A DNA stretch of 22,566 bases from JBCCKC01 sp039182435. Its GTDB lineage: Bacteria; Verrucomicrobiota; Verrucomicrobiia; Opitutales; Coraliomargaritaceae. Location: the NCBI GenBank assembly GCA_039182435.1, contig JBCDCC010000012.1, forward strand, positions 1 to 22,566, given 5' to 3'. The notes below the pieces were generated by a model. It was not told where the DNA came from, did no database searches, and saw only the letters and a list, made by a program, of their open reading frames with translations. The translations under genes and the position numbers were made by a program. Shown in pieces: positions 7,934 through 15,672 of the stretch (within the stretch, counting starts at the first letter, position 1; each line of letters opens with the position of its first letter).

Positions 7934-8901
7934 TGTGCTTTGGTGTTTCTATCTAGCAAAATCTGCGCCGCAATACTCACCGCAATCTCTTCTGGAGTAT
8001 CACTATCAAATTGAAGCCCTACAGGAGCATTGATGCGGCCAATCTGCAACTCACTGCGCCCCTTCTCGGCCAAAGTGCGACGGATCTGTGACACTTTCTG
8101 CGCACTCCCCATCAATCCGATCTCCTGAAAAGGCAAATCAAGCAATCCGTCGAGGGCCTCCACATCAGTCGGCATTGAGTAAGTCATCACGACCGCAATT
8201 GTCTTCTCCGGAAAGCTCACCGCGGCAGCTGCCTCCCTAAATTCTTTGTCGATCAAACAGACGCCGGCCGGCAACCCTTCCAGAGTAAAAAGCCCCACTC
8301 GTGGCTCAATCACCGCGACGGCATACCCCAGCCCATCCATCAACTTGGCCAGCGCACGACCACAATGTCCACCGCCATAGATCGCCACACGTCGCAGATT
8401 CACCAAGTTCAACTCATAGGCCCAGGCGCCATCGTCCTTCTCTATGAAGCGGTTCGCATACGGGGCAACTACCTCGGAAGGATGAAACGAGAGCCCCTCT
8501 GCAGATAATGCAACAAGCCCACTCACACCAGCGTCGAGGCCATGAACAATCTCACTCAATACCGCGAGATCATCCGGCCCTGATAGAATTAGCGAGACAT
8601 TCGTCTGCTCACCACCACAGATCAAACCCGAGGCCAGATTTGTATCCACTTTGTTGTGACGCAACACTCGCAGGCTCGGCCTGAGTGCCTCCCCCGAAGC
8701 CAGCATTACCTTCGCTTCTTCGAGAATCCGCTGCTCCATGATCCCGCCACCGATTGTGCCGACTTGGCGATGGTCTTCGAGCAAGAGGAGCCGAGCCACC
8801 GGCGTGCCGGGCGAACCCTTTCGGTTCGCCACGACGAACGAAGCATAGACGCGGCGACCTGCCGACAATTCGTCCGCCGCCGTTTTCCAAAAGTCCATCA
8901 T
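7927..8901 (-). CDS. xdhC: Molybdenum cofactor maturation factor XdhC
   Basis: A 324-residue XdhC/CoxI family protein. It binds molybdenum cofactor, presents it for sulfuration and inserts it into XdhB; it is not part of the finished enzyme. The N-terminal XdhC_CoxI domain shows KGSPGTP at 28-34, GTIGGGIME at 48-56 and SGLICGGE at 91-98, which includes the conserved Cys95. The C-terminal Rossmann-like XdhC_C domain has VAIYGGGHCG at 172-181, IGLMGS at 261-266, INAPVGL and TPEEIAVSIAAQIL at 302-315. It sits before xdhA rather than after xdhB, the reverse of the Rhodobacter order, but overlaps both neighbours (ATGA overlap with guaD, 7 bases with xdhA). Confidence 0.93.
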   Translation of the reverse strand: MMDFWKTAADELSAGRRVYASFVVANRKGSPGTPVARLLLLEDHRQVGTIGGGIMEQRILEEAKVMLASGEALRPSLRVLRHNKVDTNLASGLICGGEQTNVSLILSGPDDLAVLSEIVHGLDAGVSGLVALSAEGLSFHPSEVVAPYANRFIEKDDGAWAYELNLVNLRRVAIYGGGHCGRALAKLMDGLGYAVAVIEPRVGLFTLEGLPAGVCLIDKEFREAAAAVSFPEKTIAVVMTYSMPTDVEALDGLLDLPFQEIGLMGSAQKVSQIRRTLAEKGRSELQIGRINAPVGLQFDSDTPEEIAVSIAAQILLDRNTKAQW

Positions 8902-10244
8902 ACCTTCCCCAGCAGCGAAACCGCCCCTTCTTTCAAAAAACGCGACTGCCCTTCAATTATTGTCTCTAAAACGAGGCCATCGTAGTCGTTGCGATCAGTG
9001 CAGGCACCGAGCACGGATTTTAAAATCTGCTCGCCATCTCCACACGCCAAGACCTCAGGATCTGCAGGCACCACAATCGCATCAAAGTCAAAGCCCACCG
9101 CGAGCTTACCTTTACAATCCGCGTGGCCTAGCAGGGCTGCATTCATGGTTGAAGAGCGGTAGAGCGCCTTGACCCGAGTCGCCCCAGACACTCCGGCTGC
9201 CTCATTTTGCAGGACAAAAGAAGCCATCACATCAAACATTGATAAATACGGTCCGCCACCAATGTCTGAGGCTAACCCCCAGCGCACGCCATAAGCCTCC
9301 GCCGTTTGAAAATCAAATAGGCCAGACCCGATTCCACGCAGCTCCAGCGGCGCATTCGATGTAGGGCAACTGGCAATGATGCTATCCGAGTCGGCCAGCA
9401 TCTGCCACTCGCTCGGCTCCAGGTAGATACAGTGCCCGAACACCGTCTTCGGCCCCAGCATCCCCGCGCGTTCATAAATCTCAGTATATGTCTGCACATC
9501 TTCATAGCCCGGCACCGCTTCATAGATACTCAGGACCCATTCGATTTCGGCGCGCGTCTCTCCAAGGTGTGTCTGCTGGAAGCAACCCGCTGCGTTTGCC
9601 GCCTCAGCTGCGGCCTCCATCACCGCTGGAGCCGTCGTCGGGGCAAAACGCGGACTCGCAATGTAGCGCGATCCAAATCGACGCGCAGAGCGCTGCACGC
9701 TCTCGATCGCCTCCGCTTCCGTTTGTTGTATATAATCTGGGCACTCCATCGTCATGAGCACATTCCCGATCGCAAAACCCTCCGGCGCCACCTCCAGAGC
9801 CTCTTCGAGCGCCACCTCATGGATCGAGCTATAACAAAGTCCGCCGATCGTCCCCGTCGCAAGAATGCGTTTCCAGAAAAAAGCCGCTTTCGCCGTCGCG
9901 TAGTCTTTTTCCCCAAATTTCGCCTCCGTCGGGAAGGTGTATTTATTCAACCACTCCAGGAGCGACTCCTTCGGCATCTCCCTCACATCATCCTGCACCC
10001 AGTGAAAATGCATATCGTAGAGCGCAGGCAGGATGAGCCCATCGAACTTCTTCAAGGACGCGAGGTCGATATTGTGAGATGCTGCCACCGTCGCCGCCAG
10101 CCCGAGTTCCAGAAGTTTGCCATCCGCTGCCAGCACAGCAATACCATCGATCAGAAATTCAAAATCCGTATCGGAGGTGGCCTGCAAGAAGGCCCCACGT
10201 ATCAATCTAGAGGTGGAAACAGAATGACTATGATGAAGCGACAT
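8898..10244 (-). CDS. guaD: Guanine deaminase-like amidohydrolase
   Basis: A 448-residue cytoplasmic zinc amidohydrolase expected to convert guanine to xanthine, feeding XdhAB directly downstream. Guanine-deaminase features are DMHFHW at 77-82 (HxH = H79/H81), KYTFPTEAKF at 101-110, the Arg-Phe pair R199-F200 (SPRFAPT), THLGET at 225-230, GHCIYL at 270-275, CPTSN followed by GSGLFDF at 293-312, and SDIGGGPYLSMFD at 326-338. The family's usual DTHVHYPQ is here DMHFHWVQ, so it is a somewhat divergent member and another aminopurine or pterin substrate is possible. It is the first gene of the operon. The ATG at 10244 leaves about 13 extra residues before the usual N terminus, and I see no better start. 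Confidence 0.8.
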   Translation of the reverse strand: MSLHHSHSVSTSRLIRGAFLQATSDTDFEFLIDGIAVLAADGKLLELGLAATVAASHNIDLASLKKFDGLILPALYDMHFHWVQDDVREMPKESLLEWLNKYTFPTEAKFGEKDYATAKAAFFWKRILATGTIGGLCYSSIHEVALEEALEVAPEGFAIGNVLMTMECPDYIQQTEAEAIESVQRSARRFGSRYIASPRFAPTTAPAVMEAAAEAANAAGCFQQTHLGETRAEIEWVLSIYEAVPGYEDVQTYTEIYERAGMLGPKTVFGHCIYLEPSEWQMLADSDSIIASCPTSNAPLELRGIGSGLFDFQTAEAYGVRWGLASDIGGGPYLSMFDVMASFVLQNEAAGVSGATRVKALYRSSTMNAALLGHADCKGKLAVGFDFDAIVVPADPEVLACGDGEQILKSVLGACTDRNDYDGLVLETIIEGQSRFLKEGAVSLLGKV

Positions 10245-10301
10245 ATATTAAATTTGCGGAGCTGTGCCGCTCACTGGCATGGAAAAAGCTTAAAATATGC
10301 C
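10245..10301. promoter_or_regulatory. Divergent intergenic region between purine operon and TonB operon
   Basis: These 57 bases must hold the promoters of both the minus-strand purine operon and the plus-strand TonB operon, unless these extend into the coding regions. The stretch next to the plus gene is AT-rich (AGCTTAAAATATGCC). I see no pair of -35/-10 boxes with acceptable spacing on either strand and no strong palindrome. The region is identified by position only. Confidence 0.4.
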
Positions 10302-11075
10302 ATGTCCGGTATAAGTAAATTTACACGATACACAGCCCTATGCACAGGGCTTCTCGCATTTTCCACATCACCAATCAGCCTTCAAGCGAACATTCGAGAC
10401 ACACAAGACGAGCTCGTCGCTTGGGTCGAAACCGAGAAGGCGATTGCCGAAACCAAAGGGGCCTGGGCCGCGGAGAAAGAAGTCGTCGCCGACCTCATCG
10501 CCCTTCTTGAAACCGAGAAGGAAAAGCTGACCACCAGCATCGAAGCACTCGAAGATACCTCCGACGCGACCGACACCAAGCGGAGCGAGCTTAACGCCGA
10601 CAAGGAGCGCCTCGTCGCTTCCACTGAAACGCTCGAAGCAGCCGTCCCTGAGCTCGAAGCACTCGCCCGCGAATTCGTCGAGCGCCTGCCGAGCCCACTC
10701 GTAGAGGAGCTGGCACCACTCATCCGCCGACTCCCCGAGTCCGGAGCCAAAGTCACTTTGCCCGTCTCACAAAGACTGCTGACCGTCGTCGGCATCCTGA
10801 ACAAGATCGATAAGTTTAATTCCTCAATCAGCGTCGTCTCCGAGATCAAAGCAACCGGAGAATCCAGCGTGGAAGTCACCACTCTCTATATCGGCCTCGC
10901 CGGAGCGTTCTTCGCCGATGCCTCCGGCAACTACGCCGGCACCGGCAAGCCCGGCACCGACGGCTGGGTCTGGGAAGAAGATGCGACCATCGCCAAAGAT
11001 GTTGTCGCGCTGATCGAATCCTACCAGGGCGCCTCCGAAGCCAAATTCGTCGAACTTCCACTCTCCGCACTTTAA
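10302..11075 (+). CDS. DUF3450 periplasmic coiled-coil protein of a TonB system
   Basis: The start is placed at ATG 10302, giving 257 residues, because the next ~29 residues form a signal peptide (KFTRYTALCTGLLAFS, then cleavage near SLQA/N). The frame is open far upstream only as a shadow of guaD. After the signal comes a long charged coiled coil (about 31-125). A DUF3450 C-terminal part follows, with EVTTLYIGLAGAFFAD at 191-206 and GKPGTDGWVWE at 215-225. DUF3450 genes are known beside TtpC-type ExbB genes in marine Gram-negative TonB systems. The molecular role is unproved; it probably scaffolds the periplasmic side of the motor. It is the first gene of a six-gene operon, 21 bases ahead of the next. 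Confidence 0.82.
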   Translation: MSGISKFTRYTALCTGLLAFSTSPISLQANIRDTQDELVAWVETEKAIAETKGAWAAEKEVVADLIALLETEKEKLTTSIEALEDTSDATDTKRSELNADKERLVASTETLEAAVPELEALAREFVERLPSPLVEELAPLIRRLPESGAKVTLPVSQRLLTVVGILNKIDKFNSSISVVSEIKATGESSVEVTTLYIGLAGAFFADASGNYAGTGKPGTDGWVWEEDATIAKDVVALIESYQGASEAKFVELPLSAL

Positions 11076-11096
11076 GCTCAACGACACGTTCATCTC

Positions 11097-12500
11097 ATGA
11101 GATCCATCAGCAAATACTTTTCACTGACAACGCTCAGCCTCACTGCGCTCGCGCTGTCCGCGCATGCACAGGCATTTACCGGCGTCGAGTCTAAAGCCTC
11201 CGCCAAACTGGAAACCGCTGTCACTGAGCTCGGCGCACTCCAAAGCTCAATCGCAAAGGAGAAGGTGCCGCTCGCCAAGAAGCTCAATAGCCTCGAGTCT
11301 GAAGTATCGGAGCTCAAGTCTGAGCTCAAGCGCACCCAGCGCCTCCGCGACAGCCGCGACCTTAACTTGAGCGCCCTTGAAGCCGAGGTGAAAGCCCGTC
11401 AAGACGAGATCGACTACGCCAAGAATCTCCTCATCGAATTTGTCACCAATCAAAGTGCCAGTGCCGATGCCTCTGAACGACAACTTTACGAAGAAAGCCT
11501 CCTGAGCCTGCTCAACGATGCCGACGCACCAGCCGAAACCGGTGAAGATGCCGCCGAAGCTATTGGCGCCCTCCTCGAAGGCGTGAAAGTCGGGGTCGGC
11601 CGCATTGATAAGCTGATCGGCGGCTATAGCTTCGATGGGAAAGCCGTCCTCTCCGATGGCAGCTTCGAAGACGGGAAATTCCTACTCTACGGCCCATTCG
11701 CCTACTTCAGCTCTGCCGACGGCAGTGACGCCGGCCTCACCCAACAAGGCCAATCCGGCGAGCCGACACTGATCACATTAAGCGATAGCTACGGCGAGAT
11801 TGCCGGAGCAATTCTAGCTGGCAGCGGCAACATACCAGTCGATCCGACACAAGGCAAGGCTCTCGCCATGGAGACGACTAAAGAAACCCTTCTGGAGCAC
11901 ATTCAAAAGGGTGGCTTCTGGATCTATCCTATCCTCAGCATCGCCTTTATCTCTCTCATCATTGCGGTTCTCAAATACATCGAGCTCAGCGGCATCAAGC
12001 GCCTACCAAAGGCCAAGCTGGTCGCCGTGCTCGAAGCGATCCAGGAAGGCGATCAGGAGAAGGCCCTGCACGAAGTCAACTCACTCAGTGGTGCGGCTAA
12101 GGACCTCATGCTCGCAGGGGTTAAAAACATCGGTCATGGCAGCGAACTGATCGAGCAATCGATGGAAGAAGTGCTCATGAAGCTGCAGCCCAAGCTAGAG
12201 CGTCTGCTCTCTATCATCTGGATTACCGCATCCACTGCACCGCTCCTCGGCCTTCTCGGAACGGTCACCGGTATCATCACCACCTTCAAGTTGCTGACGA
12301 TTTTCGGCTCCGGTGATCCCAAAGCACTTGGCGGCGGTATCTCTGAGGCCCTCATCACGACAGAATTCGGCCTGATCGTAGCCATACCATCCCTCATCCT
12401 ACACGCTTTCCTTCAACGCAAGGCGAAAGCAATTGAAAACGAATTCGAAGGTGATGCGATGACGTTGATGAATGGCATCCTCCGCGCCGAAAAGAAGTAA
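11097..12500 (+). CDS. TtpC-like MotA/TolQ/ExbB proton channel with long periplasmic domain
   Basis: A 467-residue protein with a signal peptide (1-24, ending SAHAQA), a coiled coil at about 35-115 and a globular periplasmic part to about 268. The remainder is an ExbB-type membrane unit. Transmembrane helices lie near 273-295, 372-396 and 420-440. The channel motifs are APLLGLLGTVTGIIT at 381-395 and GGGISEALITTEFGL at 411-425. This matches TtpC of the Vibrio TonB2 system, an ExbB relative with an added periplasmic arm that TonB2 needs in addition to ordinary ExbB. The adjacent DUF3450 protein is also a coiled coil, so the two may pair across the periplasm. There is no Shine-Dalgarno; the leader ends TCATCTCATG, the same ten bases as before exbD. 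Confidence 0.9.
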   Translation: MRSISKYFSLTTLSLTALALSAHAQAFTGVESKASAKLETAVTELGALQSSIAKEKVPLAKKLNSLESEVSELKSELKRTQRLRDSRDLNLSALEAEVKARQDEIDYAKNLLIEFVTNQSASADASERQLYEESLLSLLNDADAPAETGEDAAEAIGALLEGVKVGVGRIDKLIGGYSFDGKAVLSDGSFEDGKFLLYGPFAYFSSADGSDAGLTQQGQSGEPTLITLSDSYGEIAGAILAGSGNIPVDPTQGKALAMETTKETLLEHIQKGGFWIYPILSIAFISLIIAVLKYIELSGIKRLPKAKLVAVLEAIQEGDQEKALHEVNSLSGAAKDLMLAGVKNIGHGSELIEQSMEEVLMKLQPKLERLLSIIWITASTAPLLGLLGTVTGIITTFKLLTIFGSGDPKALGGGISEALITTEFGLIVAIPSLILHAFLQRKAKAIENEFEGDAMTLMNGILRAEKK

Positions 12501-12521
12501 TCTCCAGCCACACCTCTGATT

Positions 12522-13130
12522 ATGTGGGATTTAATGAACGAGCACGTCTTTGGCACCTGGATCTCAGGTGGCCCATTGATGATCGCTCTCGCCGTCTTGG
12601 CCTTCGTTATCTACGGATCCGTGCTTCAGGTCCTCTTCTATCTCACCAGGCTACGCCAACTCAGGCAGGATGAGAACGAATGGGCTCATTGGGTCGAACG
12701 CCCAGAAGATGCGACCGGATTGATTGGTGATATGATTCGCTACACTCAGCGTGACGTCACCTCCGCAAAAGACCTCCAATTTCGCTTCCAACTACTTCAG
12801 AAGCGTATCATTGAGCCACTTGATCGTCAGCTTAAGTTCGGCACCACGATTGTATCCGCAGCACCACTACTAGGACTCCTCGGAACCGTTATTGGGATGC
12901 TGGCAACTTTCCTCGGACTGTCCGTCAGTTTCGGCGGCAACTCCCTCGACCTAGTCGCAGGCGGTATTTCCGAAGCGCTCATCACCACCCAAACAGGCCT
13001 CGTGCTCGCACTGCCAGCCATGTTTTTCCTCACTCTCGCCCGTGCGCAGCGCGGCGGCTTGAATCATTTTCTCACCCAGCTCGAGGCCCGCACCATGCAG
13101 GTCTTCGAGCGGAAAGGCTTTAACGACTAA
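12522..13130 (+). CDS. exbB: ExbB-type proton channel subunit
   Basis: A 202-residue MotA/TolQ/ExbB protein of normal short length. The three membrane helices are near 17-40, 105-130 and 152-172. The channel signature AAPLLGLLGTVIGML is at 113-127 and GGISEALITTQTGL at 147-160. With ExbD it uses the proton gradient to drive TonB. It lies 21 bases after the TtpC-like gene, so the operon carries two channel-type proteins. In TonB2 systems this short one forms the motor with ExbD. Confidence 0.9.
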   Translation: MWDLMNEHVFGTWISGGPLMIALAVLAFVIYGSVLQVLFYLTRLRQLRQDENEWAHWVERPEDATGLIGDMIRYTQRDVTSAKDLQFRFQLLQKRIIEPLDRQLKFGTTIVSAAPLLGLLGTVIGMLATFLGLSVSFGGNSLDLVAGGISEALITTQTGLVLALPAMFFLTLARAQRGGLNHFLTQLEARTMQVFERKGFND

Positions 13131-13148
13131 CACTCACTTTCTCATCTC

Positions 13149-13553
13149 ATGGCCATAGGTAAACGAAAGAAAACCCAGAGCGAAGGCAGTGAAGAGATCA
13201 ACATCTCTCCATTGATCGACGTCGTCTTCATCCTTCTCATCTTCTTTATCGTCACGACCGTCTTCGTTGAAGAAACCGGCGTCGATGTGACCAAGCCGCA
13301 GGCCTCCTCTGCCGTCGATCTCGAAAAGAACAGTATCCTGATCGCGATTACTGATACCGGAAAGGTCATCTATGGCGGCCGTGAGATCGGGCCAGCTGGC
13401 GTCCGCTCCATCGTGAAACGACTCAACCAAAAAGATGAAATGCCTGTCATCATTCAGGCAGACAAGACTGTGCCCACCAGCCTTCTCGTTCGTGTGATCG
13501 ACGAGTCTAAGATCGGTGGTGCACCCTCGGTAAATATTTCGACAGAAAACTAA
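13149..13553 (+). CDS. exbD: ExbD/TolR-family motor subunit
   Basis: A 134-residue single-pass inner-membrane protein. A basic N terminus (GKRKKTQ) is followed by INISPLIDVVFILLIFFIVT at 17-36. This segment holds D24, the invariant membrane Asp needed for proton coupling in ExbD and TolR. The remaining ~95 residues form the periplasmic ExbD fold, including VIIQADKTVPTSLLVRVID near the C terminus, a typical ExbD segment. It sits between exbB (18 bases upstream) and tonB (2 bases downstream). Confidence 0.92.
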   Translation: MAIGKRKKTQSEGSEEINISPLIDVVFILLIFFIVTTVFVEETGVDVTKPQASSAVDLEKNSILIAITDTGKVIYGGREIGPAGVRSIVKRLNQKDEMPVIIQADKTVPTSLLVRVIDESKIGGAPSVNISTEN

Positions 13554-13555
13554 GC

Positions 13556-14248
13556 GTGGCTGATAAAGAACAACGACTGGATAGCGCAGTCATCGATTTC
13601 AAAATCCCCAGCATGAACGCGGCGATCGTGCCCGTCATCTTTGCCTCGCTCTTGCTGACTTTTGGCATTTTTCTGCTCATCCCTTTCACCCAGCTTTTGG
13701 AATCTGTCGGTAAAAAAGACTCACTCACAGTCTCCGTCGATATCGCACCTCCACCGCCTCCGCCACCGCCGGAGCCACCAGAAGAAGAGGAGCCGCCAGA
13801 AACGGAGCCACCTCCCCCGCCTCCGCCACCTCCTCCACCGCCAAATTTATCACTTTCACAGCTGGATCTAGCGTTGGACCCAGGAATTGGTGATGCCATG
13901 GCCGGCGCTTTCGGATTCGGAGGGTTCAATACACGCCCGGACGCGATGGCTGAGATGAAGGACCTCTTCGATGTCAGCGAACTGGATGAGAAACCACGCG
14001 TGCTCAATTTTGTAAAGCCGCAGAAACCTTTCAACATGAAGAAGGACCGTATCTCCGGATTCACCCGAGTCACCTTCGTTGTGGATGAGACCGGAAGCGT
14101 CTCGCGCATCATCAGTTTCAAAGAGACCTCACACCGAGCCCTCGAAGAAGAGGTCCGTAAAGTCATATTCCAATGGAAATTCACTGAACCAAAGAAGGAC
14201 GGCAAGCGAGTCAAAGTCCGCGTCGAACAACCACTTACATTTAAATAG
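13556..14248 (+). CDS. tonB: TonB energy-transducing protein, polyproline type
   Basis: A 230-residue protein starting at GTG 13556, two bases after the exbD stop. No ATG lies nearer than residue 20, which is too close to the membrane helix. The order is a short cytoplasmic N terminus, a membrane helix at about 22-44, a Pro/Glu spacer, and a TonB C-terminal domain at about 155-230 (GFTRVTFVVDETGSVSRI; VIFQWKFTEP). The spacer holds eight consecutive Pro (65-72) and then twelve (85-96), with Glu in between rather than the Lys repeats of E. coli TonB. Such runs should depend on EF-P. The domain docks on TonB boxes of outer-membrane receptors, none of which is encoded here. Confidence 0.9.
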   Translation: MADKEQRLDSAVIDFKIPSMNAAIVPVIFASLLLTFGIFLLIPFTQLLESVGKKDSLTVSVDIAPPPPPPPPEPPEEEEPPETEPPPPPPPPPPPPNLSLSQLDLALDPGIGDAMAGAFGFGGFNTRPDAMAEMKDLFDVSELDEKPRVLNFVKPQKPFNMKKDRISGFTRVTFVVDETGSVSRIISFKETSHRALEEEVRKVIFQWKFTEPKKDGKRVKVRVEQPLTFK

Positions 14249-14250
14249 CC

Positions 14251-15594
14251 ATGAAAGCGATCAAACGAAACCTACTGCTAGTATTAGCCTGCACCAGCCT
14301 CGCCAGCGCGCAGACCTATCCACTCTCCGAGAACACATGGTCGAACCCCGAGTTCGTGAAGCGATTTCTCGGTAGTTACGGAATGGATACAAATGTGATG
14401 CCCAGCGTGTCAAAAGAGGAGGCCGTCGTCTTCCAACAAGTGTCCAAAGTGGGCAGCAACCCCGCCGCCGCCGTCACTATACTCCGCGGAGCGATCACCA
14501 CCGAATCCAGCGGCGCAATGGACTTCGCCCTCGCCAACTTCCTTCTTCAACAGAAGAACATCGGTTCGGCCATCGGCTCATATAAGAACGCGATTCGCAA
14601 ATTTCCGAATTTCGGTCGTGCCTACAAGAATCTCGGCCTCGCCTACATTCAGCAGAATAACTACAAGGATGCACTACCCAATCTGACGAAGTCTTTGGAA
14701 ATTCTTGGCGGCGATGGTGGCCTCTTCGGTTTGATCGGCTACTGCCACTTGAACCTTGAGCGTTTCGGCCCCGCGCTCGACGCTTACCGCTTCGCTCTCG
14801 TTTATCAGCCAGATAGCCGCGACTGGCGACTCGGGCAACTCAAGGCCCTGCAGAATCTACGTCAGTATGAAGACGTCGAAGGCATCATCTACCGCTACAT
14901 AGAGGAAAAACCAACGGAGCCTGAGTTTTGGCTCCAACAGGCCAACGCTTTTATCGCTCAGCGCAAATACGCCGAGGCTGCAGCGAACTTCGAGATCGTC
15001 CGCATGCTCGGCGGAGGCGACAGCGACATGCTCGTCCTTCTCGGAGATATCTACGTCAACCTCGAGGCACCTTCCCTCGCCTTGAATCCCTACGAGGCCG
15101 CACTCAGAACCGGCAAGGTTAAGCCTGATAGCGCACTCAACTTAGCGGGTGTTCTCAGCCGACTGCTCCCACCAACTGAGCTCAAGACATTCCTCGATAA
15201 GGTTGGCGCTCAATACAAAGGCAAACTGGAGCAAGAAGATGAGCTGACTTTCCTCACCTTGAAGGCAGGCAACGCACTTCAACTCGATGACGAAGGCACC
15301 GCGATGTCGCTCCTGACTCAAGTGGTCTCCAAAGATCCACTCAATGGCAGCGCCCTGCTCACACTGGGCAGCTACCACTACGGCCGCGAAGAATTCATCG
15401 AAGCACTCGATTTCTATAGCCGCGCCGAAAAAGTAGATGATGTTAAAATCGAGGCACTGCTCGGCAGCGCTCGCGTGCTCGTCAAACAGACCAAATACAC
15501 CGAAGCTATTTACCGACTCAAAGAAGCCCAGGCGATCAAAGAGCAGTCTTACATTGCTCAATACATCAACACGCTACAGGGTTTCGTTAACTAA
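14251..15594 (+). CDS. Secreted tetratricopeptide-repeat protein of the TonB operon
   Basis: A 447-residue protein with a signal peptide (1-20, LLLVLACTSLASA). TPR-like helix pairs follow, from about 88 to the C terminus: clear units begin near 123 (GRAYKNLGLAYIQQNNY), 157 (GLFGLIGYCHLN), 225 (FWLQQANAFIAQRKYAEAA) and around 360-430 (LLTLGSYHYGREEFIEALD). No catalytic motif is visible. TPR proteins close TonB2-type operons in marine bacteria and are thought to act as periplasmic adaptors, but the partner is unknown. It lies 2 bases after tonB. The 78 bases after its stop hold no clear terminator. Confidence 0.85.
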   Translation: MKAIKRNLLLVLACTSLASAQTYPLSENTWSNPEFVKRFLGSYGMDTNVMPSVSKEEAVVFQQVSKVGSNPAAAVTILRGAITTESSGAMDFALANFLLQQKNIGSAIGSYKNAIRKFPNFGRAYKNLGLAYIQQNNYKDALPNLTKSLEILGGDGGLFGLIGYCHLNLERFGPALDAYRFALVYQPDSRDWRLGQLKALQNLRQYEDVEGIIYRYIEEKPTEPEFWLQQANAFIAQRKYAEAAANFEIVRMLGGGDSDMLVLLGDIYVNLEAPSLALNPYEAALRTGKVKPDSALNLAGVLSRLLPPTELKTFLDKVGAQYKGKLEQEDELTFLTLKAGNALQLDDEGTAMSLLTQVVSKDPLNGSALLTLGSYHYGREEFIEALDFYSRAEKVDDVKIEALLGSARVLVKQTKYTEAIYRLKEAQAIKEQSYIAQYINTLQGFVN

Positions 15595-15672
15595 TTGCTG
15601 AAGTCAGCGATATTTTAGATCATTCCTTAGAGCGCAGCCCTCTGAACCTCTGTTTCGAGTCAAGCGTCGATC

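Noticed and set aside
9432..10301. Upstream extension of the DUF3450 frame to 547 codons
   Set aside because: It runs antisense through guaD, is Arg/His-rich and unlike any domain. A signal peptide starts at 10302.
13507..14214. Minus-strand frame with Gly/Ser runs over tonB
   Set aside because: The Gly runs are the reverse complement of the proline codons of tonB; it is a shadow frame.
15597..15608. Palindrome GCTGA-AG-TCAGC after the TPR gene
   Set aside because: A 5-bp stem with a two-base loop is too small for a hairpin and a single copy is not enough to call an operator.
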